DNA of 64,000 nucleotides, taken from positions 124,001-188,000 of the forward strand of contig NZ_LWBU01000017.1 in the NCBI RefSeq assembly GCF_001646665.1, read 5' to 3'. The notes below the pieces were generated by a model. It did no database searches. It was not told the origin of the DNA and saw only the letters and a list, made by a program, of their open reading frames with translations. Origin of the DNA: Streptomyces noursei. Its GTDB lineage: Bacteria; Actinomycetota; Actinomycetes; Streptomycetales; Streptomycetaceae. A program made the translations under genes and the position numbers. Of the stretch, positions 45,261-53,661 are shown one piece after another (within the stretch, counting starts at the first letter, position 1; every line of letters begins with the position of its first letter).

Positions 45261-47217
45261 GCAGCGGCAGGCCGTGCACCACGTCGAGGCGCGAGACCGC
45301 GCGGGTGAGGACCACGTACAGGCGGTTCAGCCCGCGCGGCTCGGCCGCGACCACCTCGGCGGGTTCGGCCACCACGACGTGGTCGTACTCCAGGCCCTTG
45401 GCGAGCGTGGCGGGCAGGAGCGTCACCCGGGGGCCGGTGAGGCCCGCGGCGTCCAGCGCGGCGCGCAGCCCGGCGACCGCCCGCTCGGCGGCGATCACGC
45501 CGACGGAGCCCTCGCGGTCCAGCGCCGCCCGCACCGCGGCGACCACGCCCTCCCGCACGTCCCGCACCTCGCGGAACGTCACCTCGCCGTCCCGGCGCAG
45601 CGACCGGCCGGGCGGCACGTCCACGCCGAGCGCGCCGAGCAGCCGGTTCGCCAGGGCCACGACCCCGGCCGGCACCCGGTAACCGGTCGTCAGGGCGACC
45701 ACCGGCACCGACGTCCGCCCCAGGTGCGCCAGTTGCTCCGCCCAGTCGCGGGCGGCCCACGGGGTGGTGCCCTGCGCCAGGTCGCCGAGGACGGTCAGGG
45801 TGCCGAAGTCCGCGCGGCGGGCGATCGCCCGGCACTGCATCGGGGAGAGGTCCTGGGCCTCGTCGATCACGATGTGCCCGTAACCGGCGGGGCGTTCGAT
45901 CAGCCCGGCCAGCTCGTCGAGCAGCAGCAGGTCGGCCGCGCTCCAGGGCGCCGAGCGGTACGAGCGCGGTGACCGCCGCCGGCGGATCGCCTCCCGCTCC
46001 GCGCCGGTGAGCGCCGGGTCGGACGGGTCGGCCAGCACCCCGGCGAGGACCTCCTCGGGCGTGACCTTCGGCCAGCAGGCGTCCACCAGCGCGGTCACGG
46101 CCCGCGTCCGCCCGATCCGCCGCGCCCACGCCGCGCCCCTCGGCCCGGCCCGCCGCTCCGCCCGCAGCCGGACCGCGGACACCACGCGGCTGAGCACCCG
46201 CTCCCTCCCCACCGCGTAGGGCGGCGCCTCCTCCCGTACCGCGGTGACGACGGCGGCGAGCTCGCCGGCCGGCACCCGCCAGCGGTAGGAGCCGTCCGGG
46301 ACGACCAGGTCCTCGGTGGGCGGGGCGACCCGGGCGTACAGGGCGCGGTGCAGGACGCCGGCCATGCGGGCGTCGTGCTTGACCGCCTCGGCCTCGGGCG
46401 CGTCCGTCTCCCGCACCGGGTGGCCCCGGTCGATCTCCTCCTCGATCGTGGACTGCCGGACGTCCGACTCGCCGAGCGCGGGCAGGACTTCGGAGACGTA
46501 CGACAGGAACGTGCGGTTGGGGCCGAGGATCAGCAGGCCGCCGCGCCGGATGCGCTGCGGGTGGGTGTAGAGCAGGTACGCGGCCCGGTGCAGCCCCACG
46601 GCGGTCTTCCCGGTGCCGGGGGCGCCCTGGACGCAGAGGGACTCGGTGAGCCCGGCCCGCACCAGGTCGTCCTGCTCGGGCTGGAGGGTGGCCGCGATGT
46701 CGCGCATGGGCCCGACGCGGGGGCGCTCGATCTCCCCGGTGAGGATCGCGCCGGGCGGGGCGTCCTCCCCGGCGGCCAGGTGCTCGTCCTCCAGCCCGGT
46801 CAGGTCGGCGGAGTCGCCGTCGCTGAACGGCGCCCACCCGAACCGGCGGCGCACCAGCACGCCCTGGGGGTCGCGGGTGCTCGCCCGGTAGAAGGCGCGG
46901 GCGACGGGGGCGCGCCAGTCGACGACCAGGGGCGGCGCCGCCGGGTGCTCCCCGATGCGGCGGCGGCCGATGTGGTGGTGCCGGCCGTCCTCGTGGTCGA
47001 CGCGGCCGAAGAACAGCGGGCCCGGTGCCTCCTCGCGCAGCGCCTTGGCGCGGCTGCGCAGGTGACGGCCGAGGGTCTCCGCGTCGGCGCCCGAGGCGGA
47101 GACGTCCTCGCCGGTGACGACGTGGTGGGCGGCCCCGTCGATCATGCGGCTCAGGGCGGCGCGGCAGGCGTCGTGGTGGGCCCGTTCCCTGCTCAGTTCC
47201 TCGTCGAGTGATGTCAT
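45238..47217 (-). CDS. helD: HelD-type RNA polymerase-associated ATPase
   Basis: 659-aa UvrD/Rep-like superfamily 1 protein. Walker A GAPGTGKTAVG, Walker B HIVIDEAQDLSPMQ, and the DWRAPVARAFYRAS motif shared by HelD proteins; an N-terminal helical arm (LDEELSRERAHHDACRAAL) fits the secondary-channel arm. HelD strips and recycles stalled RNA polymerase, and some actinobacterial relatives (HelR) give rifamycin resistance. I see no rifamycin-associated element upstream. A leaderless -10 (TATTCT) fixes ATG 47217. Confidence 0.87.
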   Translation of the reverse strand: MTSLDEELSRERAHHDACRAALSRMIDGAAHHVVTGEDVSASGADAETLGRHLRSRAKALREEAPGPLFFGRVDHEDGRHHHIGRRRIGEHPAAPPLVVDWRAPVARAFYRASTRDPQGVLVRRRFGWAPFSDGDSADLTGLEDEHLAAGEDAPPGAILTGEIERPRVGPMRDIAATLQPEQDDLVRAGLTESLCVQGAPGTGKTAVGLHRAAYLLYTHPQRIRRGGLLILGPNRTFLSYVSEVLPALGESDVRQSTIEEEIDRGHPVRETDAPEAEAVKHDARMAGVLHRALYARVAPPTEDLVVPDGSYRWRVPAGELAAVVTAVREEAPPYAVGRERVLSRVVSAVRLRAERRAGPRGAAWARRIGRTRAVTALVDACWPKVTPEEVLAGVLADPSDPALTGAEREAIRRRRSPRSYRSAPWSAADLLLLDELAGLIERPAGYGHIVIDEAQDLSPMQCRAIARRADFGTLTVLGDLAQGTTPWAARDWAEQLAHLGRTSVPVVALTTGYRVPAGVVALANRLLGALGVDVPPGRSLRRDGEVTFREVRDVREGVVAAVRAALDREGSVGVIAAERAVAGLRAALDAAGLTGPRVTLLPATLAKGLEYDHVVVAEPAEVVAAEPRGLNRLYVVLTRAVSRLDVVHGLPLPTPLRRA

Positions 47218-47223
47218 GGGCCC

Positions 47224-47229
47224 AGAATA
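47224..47229 (-). promoter_or_regulatory. -10 element, leaderless helD
   Basis: TATTCT on the minus strand, 6 nt before ATG 47217, next to an unusually AT-rich stretch (AAAAATATTACC). Confidence 0.55.
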
Positions 47230-47329
47230 AAGCAACTCGGTAATATTTTTGTCTCGGTTGCTCAATGCCGGGGACGAGTGGCACGCATGGTGATGGCATG
47301 CGTACGCACCGGTAACGGCCGAGCGTCCA

Positions 47330-47359
47330 TTGACACTCTCCGTGTCCGGAAGCTAACTT
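47330..47359 (+). promoter_or_regulatory. Vegetative promoter of the CDPS-P450 operon
   Basis: Consensus -35 TTGACA (47330-47335), 18-nt spacer, -10 TAACTT (47354-47359). It predicts a leader of about 60 nt before the TTG start at 47428. Confidence 0.65.
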
Positions 47360-47427
47360 CACGGCGTCGTCGCCACACCAGGAGCACGAGGCTCCTTCCG
47401 GGACTAGCGACGCGAAGGACTTCCCAG

Positions 47428-48201
47428 TTGACGACTGAAGCCGTCTTCGAGATTCGGCCCTTCACCTCTCCGGACACCGCTGCCGGACCGTTCACCGTCC
47501 GGCCCTACACCGCCCACTGCGGGGTGATCCACGCCGAGGGCGCCCACGCCGTGATCGGCGTCTCGCCGGGCAACAGCTACTTCTCCGCGGGGCGCGTCAC
47601 CGACCTGGCCCGCTGGGGCGCCGCCCACTTCGACCGGGTGGACCTCGTCTACACCGACCTCCACGTGGCAGAGATGTACGAGGCCTCCGGCTACACGCCC
47701 GAGGACGCCCGCCGCAAGGCGGTCAAGAACCTCCGCGGCGTACGGGCCAAGGTCACCAACGCGGTGGCCGCCGTCGACCCCGAGGGGCGGCGCCTGCGGG
47801 CCCGGCCCATGTCGGCCTTCCGCGACGAGCCGGCCTACCGGGAGATCCACCGGCACCTGCTGCGCCGGCTGGAGACCGACACCGACTTCCGCGCCACCTG
47901 CGACGCGCTCATCGACGCGTTCCTCTCCTCCAAGGTCCTGGCCGGCAGGACACCCACGGCACGGCAGCGCGAGGTGTGTTTCGCGTACGTGTGCGCCGAG
48001 GCGCCGCTGTTCCTCGACACCCCGGCCATCGTGGGCGTCCCGTCCTCCCTGAACTGCTACCACCAGCTGCTGCCGCTGGCCGAGTTGCTCTACGCGCGCG
48101 GCTCCGGGCTGCGCGCCTCGCGCAACCAGGGCCACGCCGTCGTCACCCCCGTACGGCGCGGCCGGCACGCCGCCGAAGGAGAGCCCTCCCATGTCCGTTG
48201 A
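47428..48201 (+). CDS. tRNA-dependent cyclodipeptide synthase
   Basis: 257-aa CDPS, which joins two amino acids taken from aminoacyl-tRNAs into a diketopiperazine. [10 protein letters not shown] carries the nucleophilic Ser and the Asn of the NYH subfamily; [13 protein letters not shown] carries the conserved Tyr and Glu; [17 protein letters not shown] provides Tyr-His. Basic helix residues for tRNA binding are in [18 protein letters not shown]. The start is TTG 47428 with GAAGGA upstream; no ATG or GTG fits. It overlaps the P450 gene by 11 nt. A Tyr-Tyr product is inferred from the P450 partner. Confidence 0.92.
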   Translation: MTTEAVFEIRPFTSPDTAAGPFTVRPYTAHCGVIHAEGAHAVIGVSPGNSYFSAGRVTDLARWGAAHFDRVDLVYTDLHVAEMYEASGYTPEDARRKAVKNLRGVRAKVTNAVAAVDPEGRRLRARPMSAFRDEPAYREIHRHLLRRLETDTDFRATCDALIDAFLSSKVLAGRTPTARQREVCFAYVCAEAPLFLDTPAIVGVPSSLNCYHQLLPLAELLYARGSGLRASRNQGHAVVTPVRRGRHAAEGEPSHVR

Positions 48202-49387
48202 GACACCGCCCGACCAGCTTCCCGACTTCCCCTTCTCCTGGCGCGGCGACCGGCTGCCCCCCGAGATCGAGCTGCTGCGCGGCGAACCGGTCAAGCGGGT
48301 GCGGACCATCGCCGGTGACGAGGCGTGGCTGGTGTCCTCCCACGCCCTGTGCAAGCAGGTCCTGGAGGACCCGCGCTTCAGCCTGAAGGACACCTCGGCG
48401 CCGGGCGTGCCCCGGCAGTACGCGCTGACGATCCCGCCCGAGGTCGTCAACAACATGGGCAACATCACCGGCGCCGGCCTGCGCAAGGCCGTGCTCAAGG
48501 CGCTCAACCCGAAGGCTCCCGGACTGGTGGAGTGGATGCGGTCGGCCGCCGCCGACCTGGCCGACCGCATCCTCGGCGACGGCGCGCCGGGGGACCTGCG
48601 CGGCTCGTTCGCCGACCCCTACTCCGCCGCCCTGCACTGCCACATCCTGGGCATCCCGCAGGCGGACGCGCCCCGGCTGATGCGCAGCCTGGACATCGCG
48701 TTCATGAACTCCGCCTGCCCGGTCGCCGGCGCCCGGCTCAACTGGGACCGCGACATCGCCTACATGGTGGAGCGCCTCGACGACCCGTCCACGACCGGGC
48801 TGATGGCCGAACTGGCGGCGCTGCGCGGGGATCCGCAGTACGCCCACCTCACCGACGAGATGCTGGCGACGGTCGGGGTGACCATGTTCGGCGCCGGGGT
48901 GATCTCCACCTCCGGCTTCCTGACCATGGCCCTGGTCTCGCTGATCCAGCACCCGGAGCTGAAGGACGCGCTCCTCGCCGACCGCGGGCTGATCCCGGCG
49001 GCCGTCGACGAGCTGCTGCGGATCAACCTCTCCATCGGCGACGGGCTGCCCCGCCTGGCGACGCGGGACGTGACGCTCGGGGACGTGGAGGTGCGCGAGG
49101 GCGAGCTGGTCCTGGTGCTGGTCGAGGGCGCCAACTTCGACCCGGAGGTGTTCGCCGACCCGCACACCGTGGACCTCGCGCGGGAGAACAGCGCCGCCCA
49201 CCTGTCGTTCGGCGGCGGCCGGCACTACTGCCCGGCCACCGCGCTGGGCAAGAGGCACGCGGAGGTCGCGCTGGAGACCCTGCTCGACCGGATGCCCGGG
49301 TTCCGGCTGGCGGTGCCGATCGAGCAGCTGGTGTGGCGCACCGGCTTCATGAAGCGGATCCCGGAGCGGCTGCCCGTGATGTGGTGA
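48191..49387 (+). CDS. Cytochrome P450, CYP121-like
   Basis: 398-aa P450. Heme ligand Cys in [14 protein letters not shown]; the EXXR motif is in [10 protein letters not shown]; the I-helix reads [10 protein letters not shown] without the usual acid-alcohol pair, as in M. tuberculosis CYP121. By memory it matches CYP121 along its length ([46 protein letters not shown]). CYP121 couples the two rings of cyclo(Tyr-Tyr) to form mycocyclosin. Two pocket residues differ (see findings). GAAGGAGAG serves ATG 48191; co-translated with the CDPS. Confidence 0.92.
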   Translation: MSVETPPDQLPDFPFSWRGDRLPPEIELLRGEPVKRVRTIAGDEAWLVSSHALCKQVLEDPRFSLKDTSAPGVPRQYALTIPPEVVNNMGNITGAGLRKAVLKALNPKAPGLVEWMRSAAADLADRILGDGAPGDLRGSFADPYSAALHCHILGIPQADAPRLMRSLDIAFMNSACPVAGARLNWDRDIAYMVERLDDPSTTGLMAELAALRGDPQYAHLTDEMLATVGVTMFGAGVISTSGFLTMALVSLIQHPELKDALLADRGLIPAAVDELLRINLSIGDGLPRLATRDVTLGDVEVREGELVLVLVEGANFDPEVFADPHTVDLARENSAAHLSFGGGRHYCPATALGKRHAEVALETLLDRMPGFRLAVPIEQLVWRTGFMKRIPERLPVMW

Positions 49388-49393
49388 CGGCGA

Positions 49394-49434
49394 CCGGGGG
49401 TCCGCGGGCTCCAGGCGGGGCGGCGGACCCCCGG
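49394..49434. terminator. Bidirectional terminator
   Basis: CCGGGGGTCCGC/GCGGACCCCCGG, a 12-bp stem with a 17-nt loop, between the P450 and the convergent TetR gene. Confidence 0.82.
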
Positions 49435-49448
49435 ACGCACGCCGCCGT

Positions 49449-50063
49449 TCACAGGGGCAGGCCCTCCGCCAGCCGTCGGAAGGCCAGCCCCGCGGCGGCC
49501 AGCGCGTCCGGCTCCACCGCGCCGGCGGTCTCGCCCGCCTCGATCCGCCGCCAGTTCTCCTCCGCGAGGATCCGCTGCACGGCGACGATCTGGCCCGCCG
49601 CGATCCGGTCCTGGACACCGCCTCCCCCCAGCGCGCCGGCCAGCGCCGCCTCGGACTCCCGCTGGTACGCGTACAGGCGCGCGACCAGCGCGGGGGTGCC
49701 GTACAGCAGCCGGTGGAAGGCGAGCACGTCCGGGTCGTCGCAGAGCCCGGTCACCGGGTCGCGGCGCAGGAGCCCGCCGGTGAAGTGGCGGTGCAGCGCC
49801 TCCAGCGCGCCGACCCCGCCGGGTCGGCCCGCGACCACGCGCGCCGCCTCCTCGCGGTGGTCGGCGAACCGGTGCAGGACCAGGTCCTCCTTGGCGGGGA
49901 AGTACCGGAAGAGCGTGGGCTTGGAGACCTCGGCGGCCGCGGCGACCTCGGCGACCGACACCCGGTCGAAGCCGCGCTCCAGGAAGAGGGCGATCGCCGT
50001 CTCGGAGATCGTCCGGTACGTCCGCTGCTTCTTGCGCTCGCGCAGACCCGTCTCACCGCTCAT
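49449..50063 (-). CDS. TetR family regulator
   Basis: 204-aa TetR. The N-terminal helix-turn-helix is SVAEVAAAAEVSKPTLFRYFPAKEDLV (residues about 37-62). The C-terminal domain is helical and ligand-unassigned. ATG 50063 has TAGGCT at 7 nt. It is divergent from a quinone oxidoreductase gene, and the MerR-like palindrome at 50089 lies between them, so the oxidoreductase may answer to more than this regulator. Confidence 0.88.
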   Translation of the reverse strand: MSGETGLRERKKQRTYRTISETAIALFLERGFDRVSVAEVAAAAEVSKPTLFRYFPAKEDLVLHRFADHREEAARVVAGRPGGVGALEALHRHFTGGLLRRDPVTGLCDDPDVLAFHRLLYGTPALVARLYAYQRESEAALAGALGGGGVQDRIAAGQIVAVQRILAEENWRRIEAGETAGAVEPDALAAAGLAFRRLAEGLPL

Positions 50064-50070
50064 GCCGCCG

Positions 50071-50076
50071 AGCCTA
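50071..50076 (-). promoter_or_regulatory. -10 element, leaderless TetR gene
   Basis: TAGGCT on the minus strand, 7 nt before ATG 50063. Confidence 0.45.
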
Positions 50077-50084
50077 CGCACCTG

Positions 50085-50115
50085 TTGACCTCAACCGGAC
50101 TTGACGTTCCAGACT
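50085..50115 (+). promoter_or_regulatory. MerR/SoxR-like promoter of the second quinone oxidoreductase
   Basis: -35 TTGACC (50085-50090) overlaps CCTCAACCGGACTTGACG, a degenerate SoxR-type palindrome with intact CTCAA and TTGA arms; a CAGACT -10 candidate follows after a 19-nt spacer. Confidence 0.5.
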
Positions 50116-50171
50116 CGTCCCCGCGGGCGCCGGACGGACCGGCCGAGCCCGCCTGCGGGAGGGGTGTGAGC

Positions 50172-51149
50172 GTGATGCGCGTGGCACGGGCGACGGGGTT
50201 CGGCGGACCGGAGGTCCTGGTGACGGCGGACGTGCCGGAACCGGCGGCGGGGCCGGGGCAGGTGGTGGTGGAGGTCGCCGCGGCGGACACGATCTTCCTG
50301 GACACCCAGCTGCGGTCCGGCTGGGGCGGCGAGTACTTCACCCTCGAACCGCCGTACGTCCCCGGCGGCGGCGTCGCCGGGACGGTCCGGGCCGTCGGGG
50401 CGGGCGCCGACGCGGCCGCGTGGCTCGGCCGCCGGGTGGCCGCCTCGATCGGCTTCACCGGCGGGTACGCCGAGCGGGCGGTCACCGGCGTCGAGTCGCT
50501 TGCGGCGGTCCCGGACGGGCTGGCGCTCACGGACGCGGCGGCCCTGGTGCACGACGGGGTCACGGCGACCGCGCTGCTGGACCTGACGGAACCGAAGCCC
50601 GGCGAGACGGTCCTGGTGGTCGGCGCGTCCGGCGGGATGGGCACGCTGCTGGTCCAGCTGGCGAAGGCGGCCGGCGCCCGGGTCGTCGGCACCGCGCGCG
50701 GCGGGCGCAAGACCGCGCTCGTACGGGAGCTGGGCGCCGACGCGGTGATCGACGCGGGCGCCCCCGACTGGGTCGTGCGGGCCCGCGAGGCGCTCGGGCC
50801 CGCCGGGGCGGACGTCGTGCTGGACGGGGTGGGCGGCGAGGTGGGCGCGGCGGCGTTCGCGCTGGTGGCGGACGGTGGCAGGTTCTCCGCGCACGGGGCG
50901 CCGACCGGCGGTTTCGCCCCGGTCGACCCGGCCGCGGCGCGGCGGCGGGGGGTGCGGCTGCTGGGCATCGGGGACGTCCAGCTGTCGGTGCGGGAGCACG
51001 CGGCGCTCCTGGAGCGGGTGCTCGCCGAGGCGGCGGGCGGGCGGCTGCGGCCGGTGATCGGCGGGCTGTTCCCGCTGGAGCGGGCGGCCGGGGCGCACGC
51101 GGCGATCGAGGACCGGAGCCTGCTGGGCAAGGTGGTCATCCGGGTGTGA
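50172..51149 (+). CDS. Zinc-binding-type NADPH:quinone oxidoreductase
   Basis: 325-aa MDR enzyme: GroES-like half with YVPGGGVAGTVRAVGAGAD, Rossmann half with VGASGGMGTLLVQLAKAAGARVVG. No zinc-ligand cysteines, so a quinone reductase/enoyl reductase type. It is a distant paralog of the gene at 7957 and, like it, has a TTGACCTCAA-type promoter. GGAGG lies 9 nt before GTG 50172; ATG 50175 follows immediately. It overlaps the next, convergent TetR gene by 14 bp. Confidence 0.9.
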   Translation: MMRVARATGFGGPEVLVTADVPEPAAGPGQVVVEVAAADTIFLDTQLRSGWGGEYFTLEPPYVPGGGVAGTVRAVGAGADAAAWLGRRVAASIGFTGGYAERAVTGVESLAAVPDGLALTDAAALVHDGVTATALLDLTEPKPGETVLVVGASGGMGTLLVQLAKAAGARVVGTARGGRKTALVRELGADAVIDAGAPDWVVRAREALGPAGADVVLDGVGGEVGAAAFALVADGGRFSAHGAPTGGFAPVDPAAARRRGVRLLGIGDVQLSVREHAALLERVLAEAAGGRLRPVIGGLFPLERAAGAHAAIEDRSLLGKVVIRV

Positions 51150-51891
51150 CCCGGTCCACCAGCACCTGGATCCCGTCCAGGACGCGGTCCAGCCCGAAGG
51201 TGAACTCGAAGTCCGGGTCGTCCGGCTCGTCCATCACTCCCGAGGCCAGCATCCGCGCGACGGCCGGGTAGCGGTCGGGGTCCGCCAGCCGGCGCAGCGT
51301 GCGGGCGTGACGGCTCATCACCTGCTGGGGTGTCCCACCGGTCGCGCGGATCGCTGCGTCGAGGTCGGCCATGAGGCCGGCCTCGCTGCGCACATAGCCG
51401 CTGACCAGCAGGATCACCGAGATCTTGGCGCCCTCGTCGAGTCCGGTGCCGTCGAGGGCGACCATGCCCCGCTCCCACCAGGCGACCGAGTTCGGGGTGA
51501 TCGGCGGTCCCGAGACGGGGACGCGCAGCATCCAGAGGTTGCGCCGCAGGGCGTCGCGCTGCTGCCACGCCCAGGCGGCGAGGGCCTCGCGCCATCCGGT
51601 GCCTGGGGCGGGCGGCGGGGGCGGGGCGCCGATGGCGCGGTCCAGCATCAGCACGTACAGCTCGTCCTTGGCGCCGACGTACCGGTAGAGGGACATCGTG
51701 GAGGCGCCGAGCTCCTTGGCGACACGGCCCATGGAGACCGCTCCGAGCCCCTCGGCCGCGGCCAGGCCGACCGCCGCGTCGACGATCCGCTCCAGGCTCA
51801 GCCCCGGCCTGGGGCCCTTGCCGGGGCGTTCCCGCAGGCCCCAGGCGGCCTCGAGGCTCGCCGACAGCCCCGTACCGTCGCTGTCGCTCAT
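51136..51891 (-). CDS. TetR family regulator of the adjacent ABC exporter
   Basis: 251-aa TetR with an N-terminal extension of about 30 residues, helix-turn-helix MGRVAKELGASTMSLYRYVGAKDELY, and a TetR_C-like ligand domain (WWERGMVALDGTGLDEGAKI). It is divergent from the ABC transporter at 51981 and the 89-bp gap holds two TGCGTA-type palindromes, so it most likely represses the transporter and itself. Confidence 0.9.
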   Translation of the reverse strand: MSDSDGTGLSASLEAAWGLRERPGKGPRPGLSLERIVDAAVGLAAAEGLGAVSMGRVAKELGASTMSLYRYVGAKDELYVLMLDRAIGAPPPPPAPGTGWREALAAWAWQQRDALRRNLWMLRVPVSGPPITPNSVAWWERGMVALDGTGLDEGAKISVILLVSGYVRSEAGLMADLDAAIRATGGTPQQVMSRHARTLRRLADPDRYPAVARMLASGVMDEPDDPDFEFTFGLDRVLDGIQVLVDRVTPG

Positions 51892-51928
51892 CGGTCCGCC
51901 TCCCTCTGCTTGACGCCCATCCTAGTTA

Positions 51929-51966
51929 TGCGTAACCCTTACGCAGTAGTGCGTATGGCATACGCA
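51929..51966. promoter_or_regulatory. Tandem TetR operators
   Basis: TGCGTAA-CCC-TTACGCA (51929-51945) and TGCGTAT-GGC-ATACGCA (51950-51966), two perfect 7-bp inverted repeats with centres 21 bp apart, i.e. two helical turns. Consensus TGCGTA-N5-TACGCA. Confidence 0.85.
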
Positions 51967-51980
51967 GAAGGGGGAGCCCC

Positions 51981-52913
51981 ATGACCCGGCACCCGGCCAT
52001 CGAGGCCACCGGCCTCCGCAAGACCTACGACGACGTGCCCGTGCTGGACGGGATCGACCTGCGCGTCGAACCCGGCACCGTCCACGCCCTGCTCGGCCCC
52101 AACGGCGCGGGCAAGACGACCACCGTCCGCATCCTCGCCACGCTCACCCGCGCGGACGCGGGCACGGCCCGGGTCGCCGGGTACGACGTGGTCACCGAGC
52201 GGGCCCGGGTCCGCCGCGCCCTCAGCCTCACCGGACAGTTCGCGGCGGTCGACGCCATGCAGACCGGCGAGGAGAACCTGCGGATGATGGCCCGGCTGAC
52301 GGGACTCTCCCGCACCGCCGCCGCCCGCCGCGCCGACGAGCTGCTCGAACGCTTCGGACTCGGCGACGCCCGGAGCCGTCTCGCCGGCACCTACTCGGGC
52401 GGCATGCGACGGCGCCTCGACCTCGCGGCCGGCCTGGTCGGCGACCCCGAGGTCGTCTTCCTCGACGAGCCCACCACCGGCCTCGACCCGCGCAGCCGCC
52501 GCGAACTGTGGCAGGTGGTCGCCGAGGTCGCGGCCCGGGGCGCGACGATCCTGCTCACCACCCAGTACCTGGAGGAGGCCGACCGGCTGGCCGACCGCAT
52601 CGGCGTGCTGAACGCCGGGCGGCTGGTCGCCGAGGGCACCGCCGACGAACTGAAGACCCGCGTCGCCGGACACCGCCTCGACCTCGTCCTCGCCGACCGG
52701 GCCGCCTACCGGCGCCTCGCCCCGCACGCCGTCCACGAGGCCCCGGAGACCCTCACCCTCGGCATCCCCACGGACGGCACCGCCGCCCACGTACGCGCCC
52801 TGCTCGACGAACTCGACCCCGCCCGCACCGACATCACCCGCTTCACCCTGCACAGCGCCACGCTCGACGACGTCTTCCTCGCCCTGACGGCCAAGGAGCC
52901 GGCCCATGCCTGA
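51981..52913 (+). CDS. DrrA-like ABC exporter ATPase
   Basis: 310-aa ATPase: Walker A GPNGAGKTTTVRIL, signature YSGGMRRRLDLAAGL, Walker B VVFLDEPTTGLDPRSR, H-loop LLTTQYLEEADRLADRIGVL, and the C-terminal daunorubicin-resistance DrrA domain (HSATLDDVFLALT). Energises a drug or lipid exporter with the permease that overlaps it by 8 nt. Controlled by the divergent TetR gene. Confidence 0.94.
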   Translation: MTRHPAIEATGLRKTYDDVPVLDGIDLRVEPGTVHALLGPNGAGKTTTVRILATLTRADAGTARVAGYDVVTERARVRRALSLTGQFAAVDAMQTGEENLRMMARLTGLSRTAAARRADELLERFGLGDARSRLAGTYSGGMRRRLDLAAGLVGDPEVVFLDEPTTGLDPRSRRELWQVVAEVAARGATILLTTQYLEEADRLADRIGVLNAGRLVAEGTADELKTRVAGHRLDLVLADRAAYRRLAPHAVHEAPETLTLGIPTDGTAAHVRALLDELDPARTDITRFTLHSATLDDVFLALTAKEPAHA

Positions 52914-53661
52914 CACCGTCACCCACGCCCTGACCCTGACCGGGCGCGGCATCCGGCTCAGCCGCCGCAACGTCGACGCCGTCATCACCGCGCTGGCCCT
53001 GCCGGTCATGCTGATGCTGATCTTCGTCTACTTCTTCGGCGGGGCCATCGACACCGGCACCGCGTACGTGACCTACGTCGTCCCCGGCGTCCTGCTGCTC
53101 TGCGCCGGCTTCGGCTCCTCGACCACCGCCGTGCGCGTCAGCGAGGACATGAAGGAGGGCATCGTCGACCGCTTCCGGTCGATGGACGTCGGCGCCACCC
53201 CGATCCTCGCCGCGCACGTCGCCGCGAGCACCGCCCGCAACCTGCTGTCGACGGCCCTCGTCCTCGGCGTCGCGTTCCTGATCGGCTTCCGCCCCTCGGC
53301 CTCGGCGGCCGGGTGGCTCGCCGCCCTCGGCGTCCTGCTCGCCTTCGTGCTCGCCGTCTCCTGGCTGTCGGCGGCGGTCGGACTGCTGGCCCGCACCCCG
53401 GAGGCGGCGAGCGGCTTCACCTTCCTCATGATGTTCCTGCCCTACCCGAGCAGCGCCTTCGTCCCCATCGACACCATGCCGTCCTGGCTCCACGGCTTCG
53501 CCGACCACCAGCCGGTCACCCCGGTGATCGAATCGCTCCGCGGCCTGCTCCTCGACCAGCCGGTCGGCACCGCCCCCGCCCTGGCCCTCGCCTGGTGCGC
53601 CGGGATCCTCGCCGTCGCGGCCGGCCTGTCAGGCGCGCTGTTCCGAGTACGTACCCGCTGA
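52906..53661 (+). CDS. ABC-2 type exporter permease
   Basis: 251-aa permease with about six membrane segments (ITALALPVMLMLIFVYFFGG to LALAWCAGILAVAAGLSGAL), an ABC-2/DrrB type. RVSEDMKEGIVDRFRSM is the amphipathic coupling segment. ATG 52906 overlaps drrA-like gene, so the pair is co-translated. Its end overlaps the convergent HAD-like gene by 33 bp. Confidence 0.92.
   Translation: MPDTVTHALTLTGRGIRLSRRNVDAVITALALPVMLMLIFVYFFGGAIDTGTAYVTYVVPGVLLLCAGFGSSTTAVRVSEDMKEGIVDRFRSMDVGATPILAAHVAASTARNLLSTALVLGVAFLIGFRPSASAAGWLAALGVLLAFVLAVSWLSAAVGLLARTPEAASGFTFLMMFLPYPSSAFVPIDTMPSWLHGFADHQPVTPVIESLRGLLLDQPVGTAPALALAWCAGILAVAAGLSGALFRVRTR

Noticed and set aside
47218-47300. Possible rifamycin-associated element before helD, which would make it a HelR resistance gene
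   Set aside because: No matching long inverted repeat was found; the TGCGTACGCA palindrome nearby is too short and belongs to another context.
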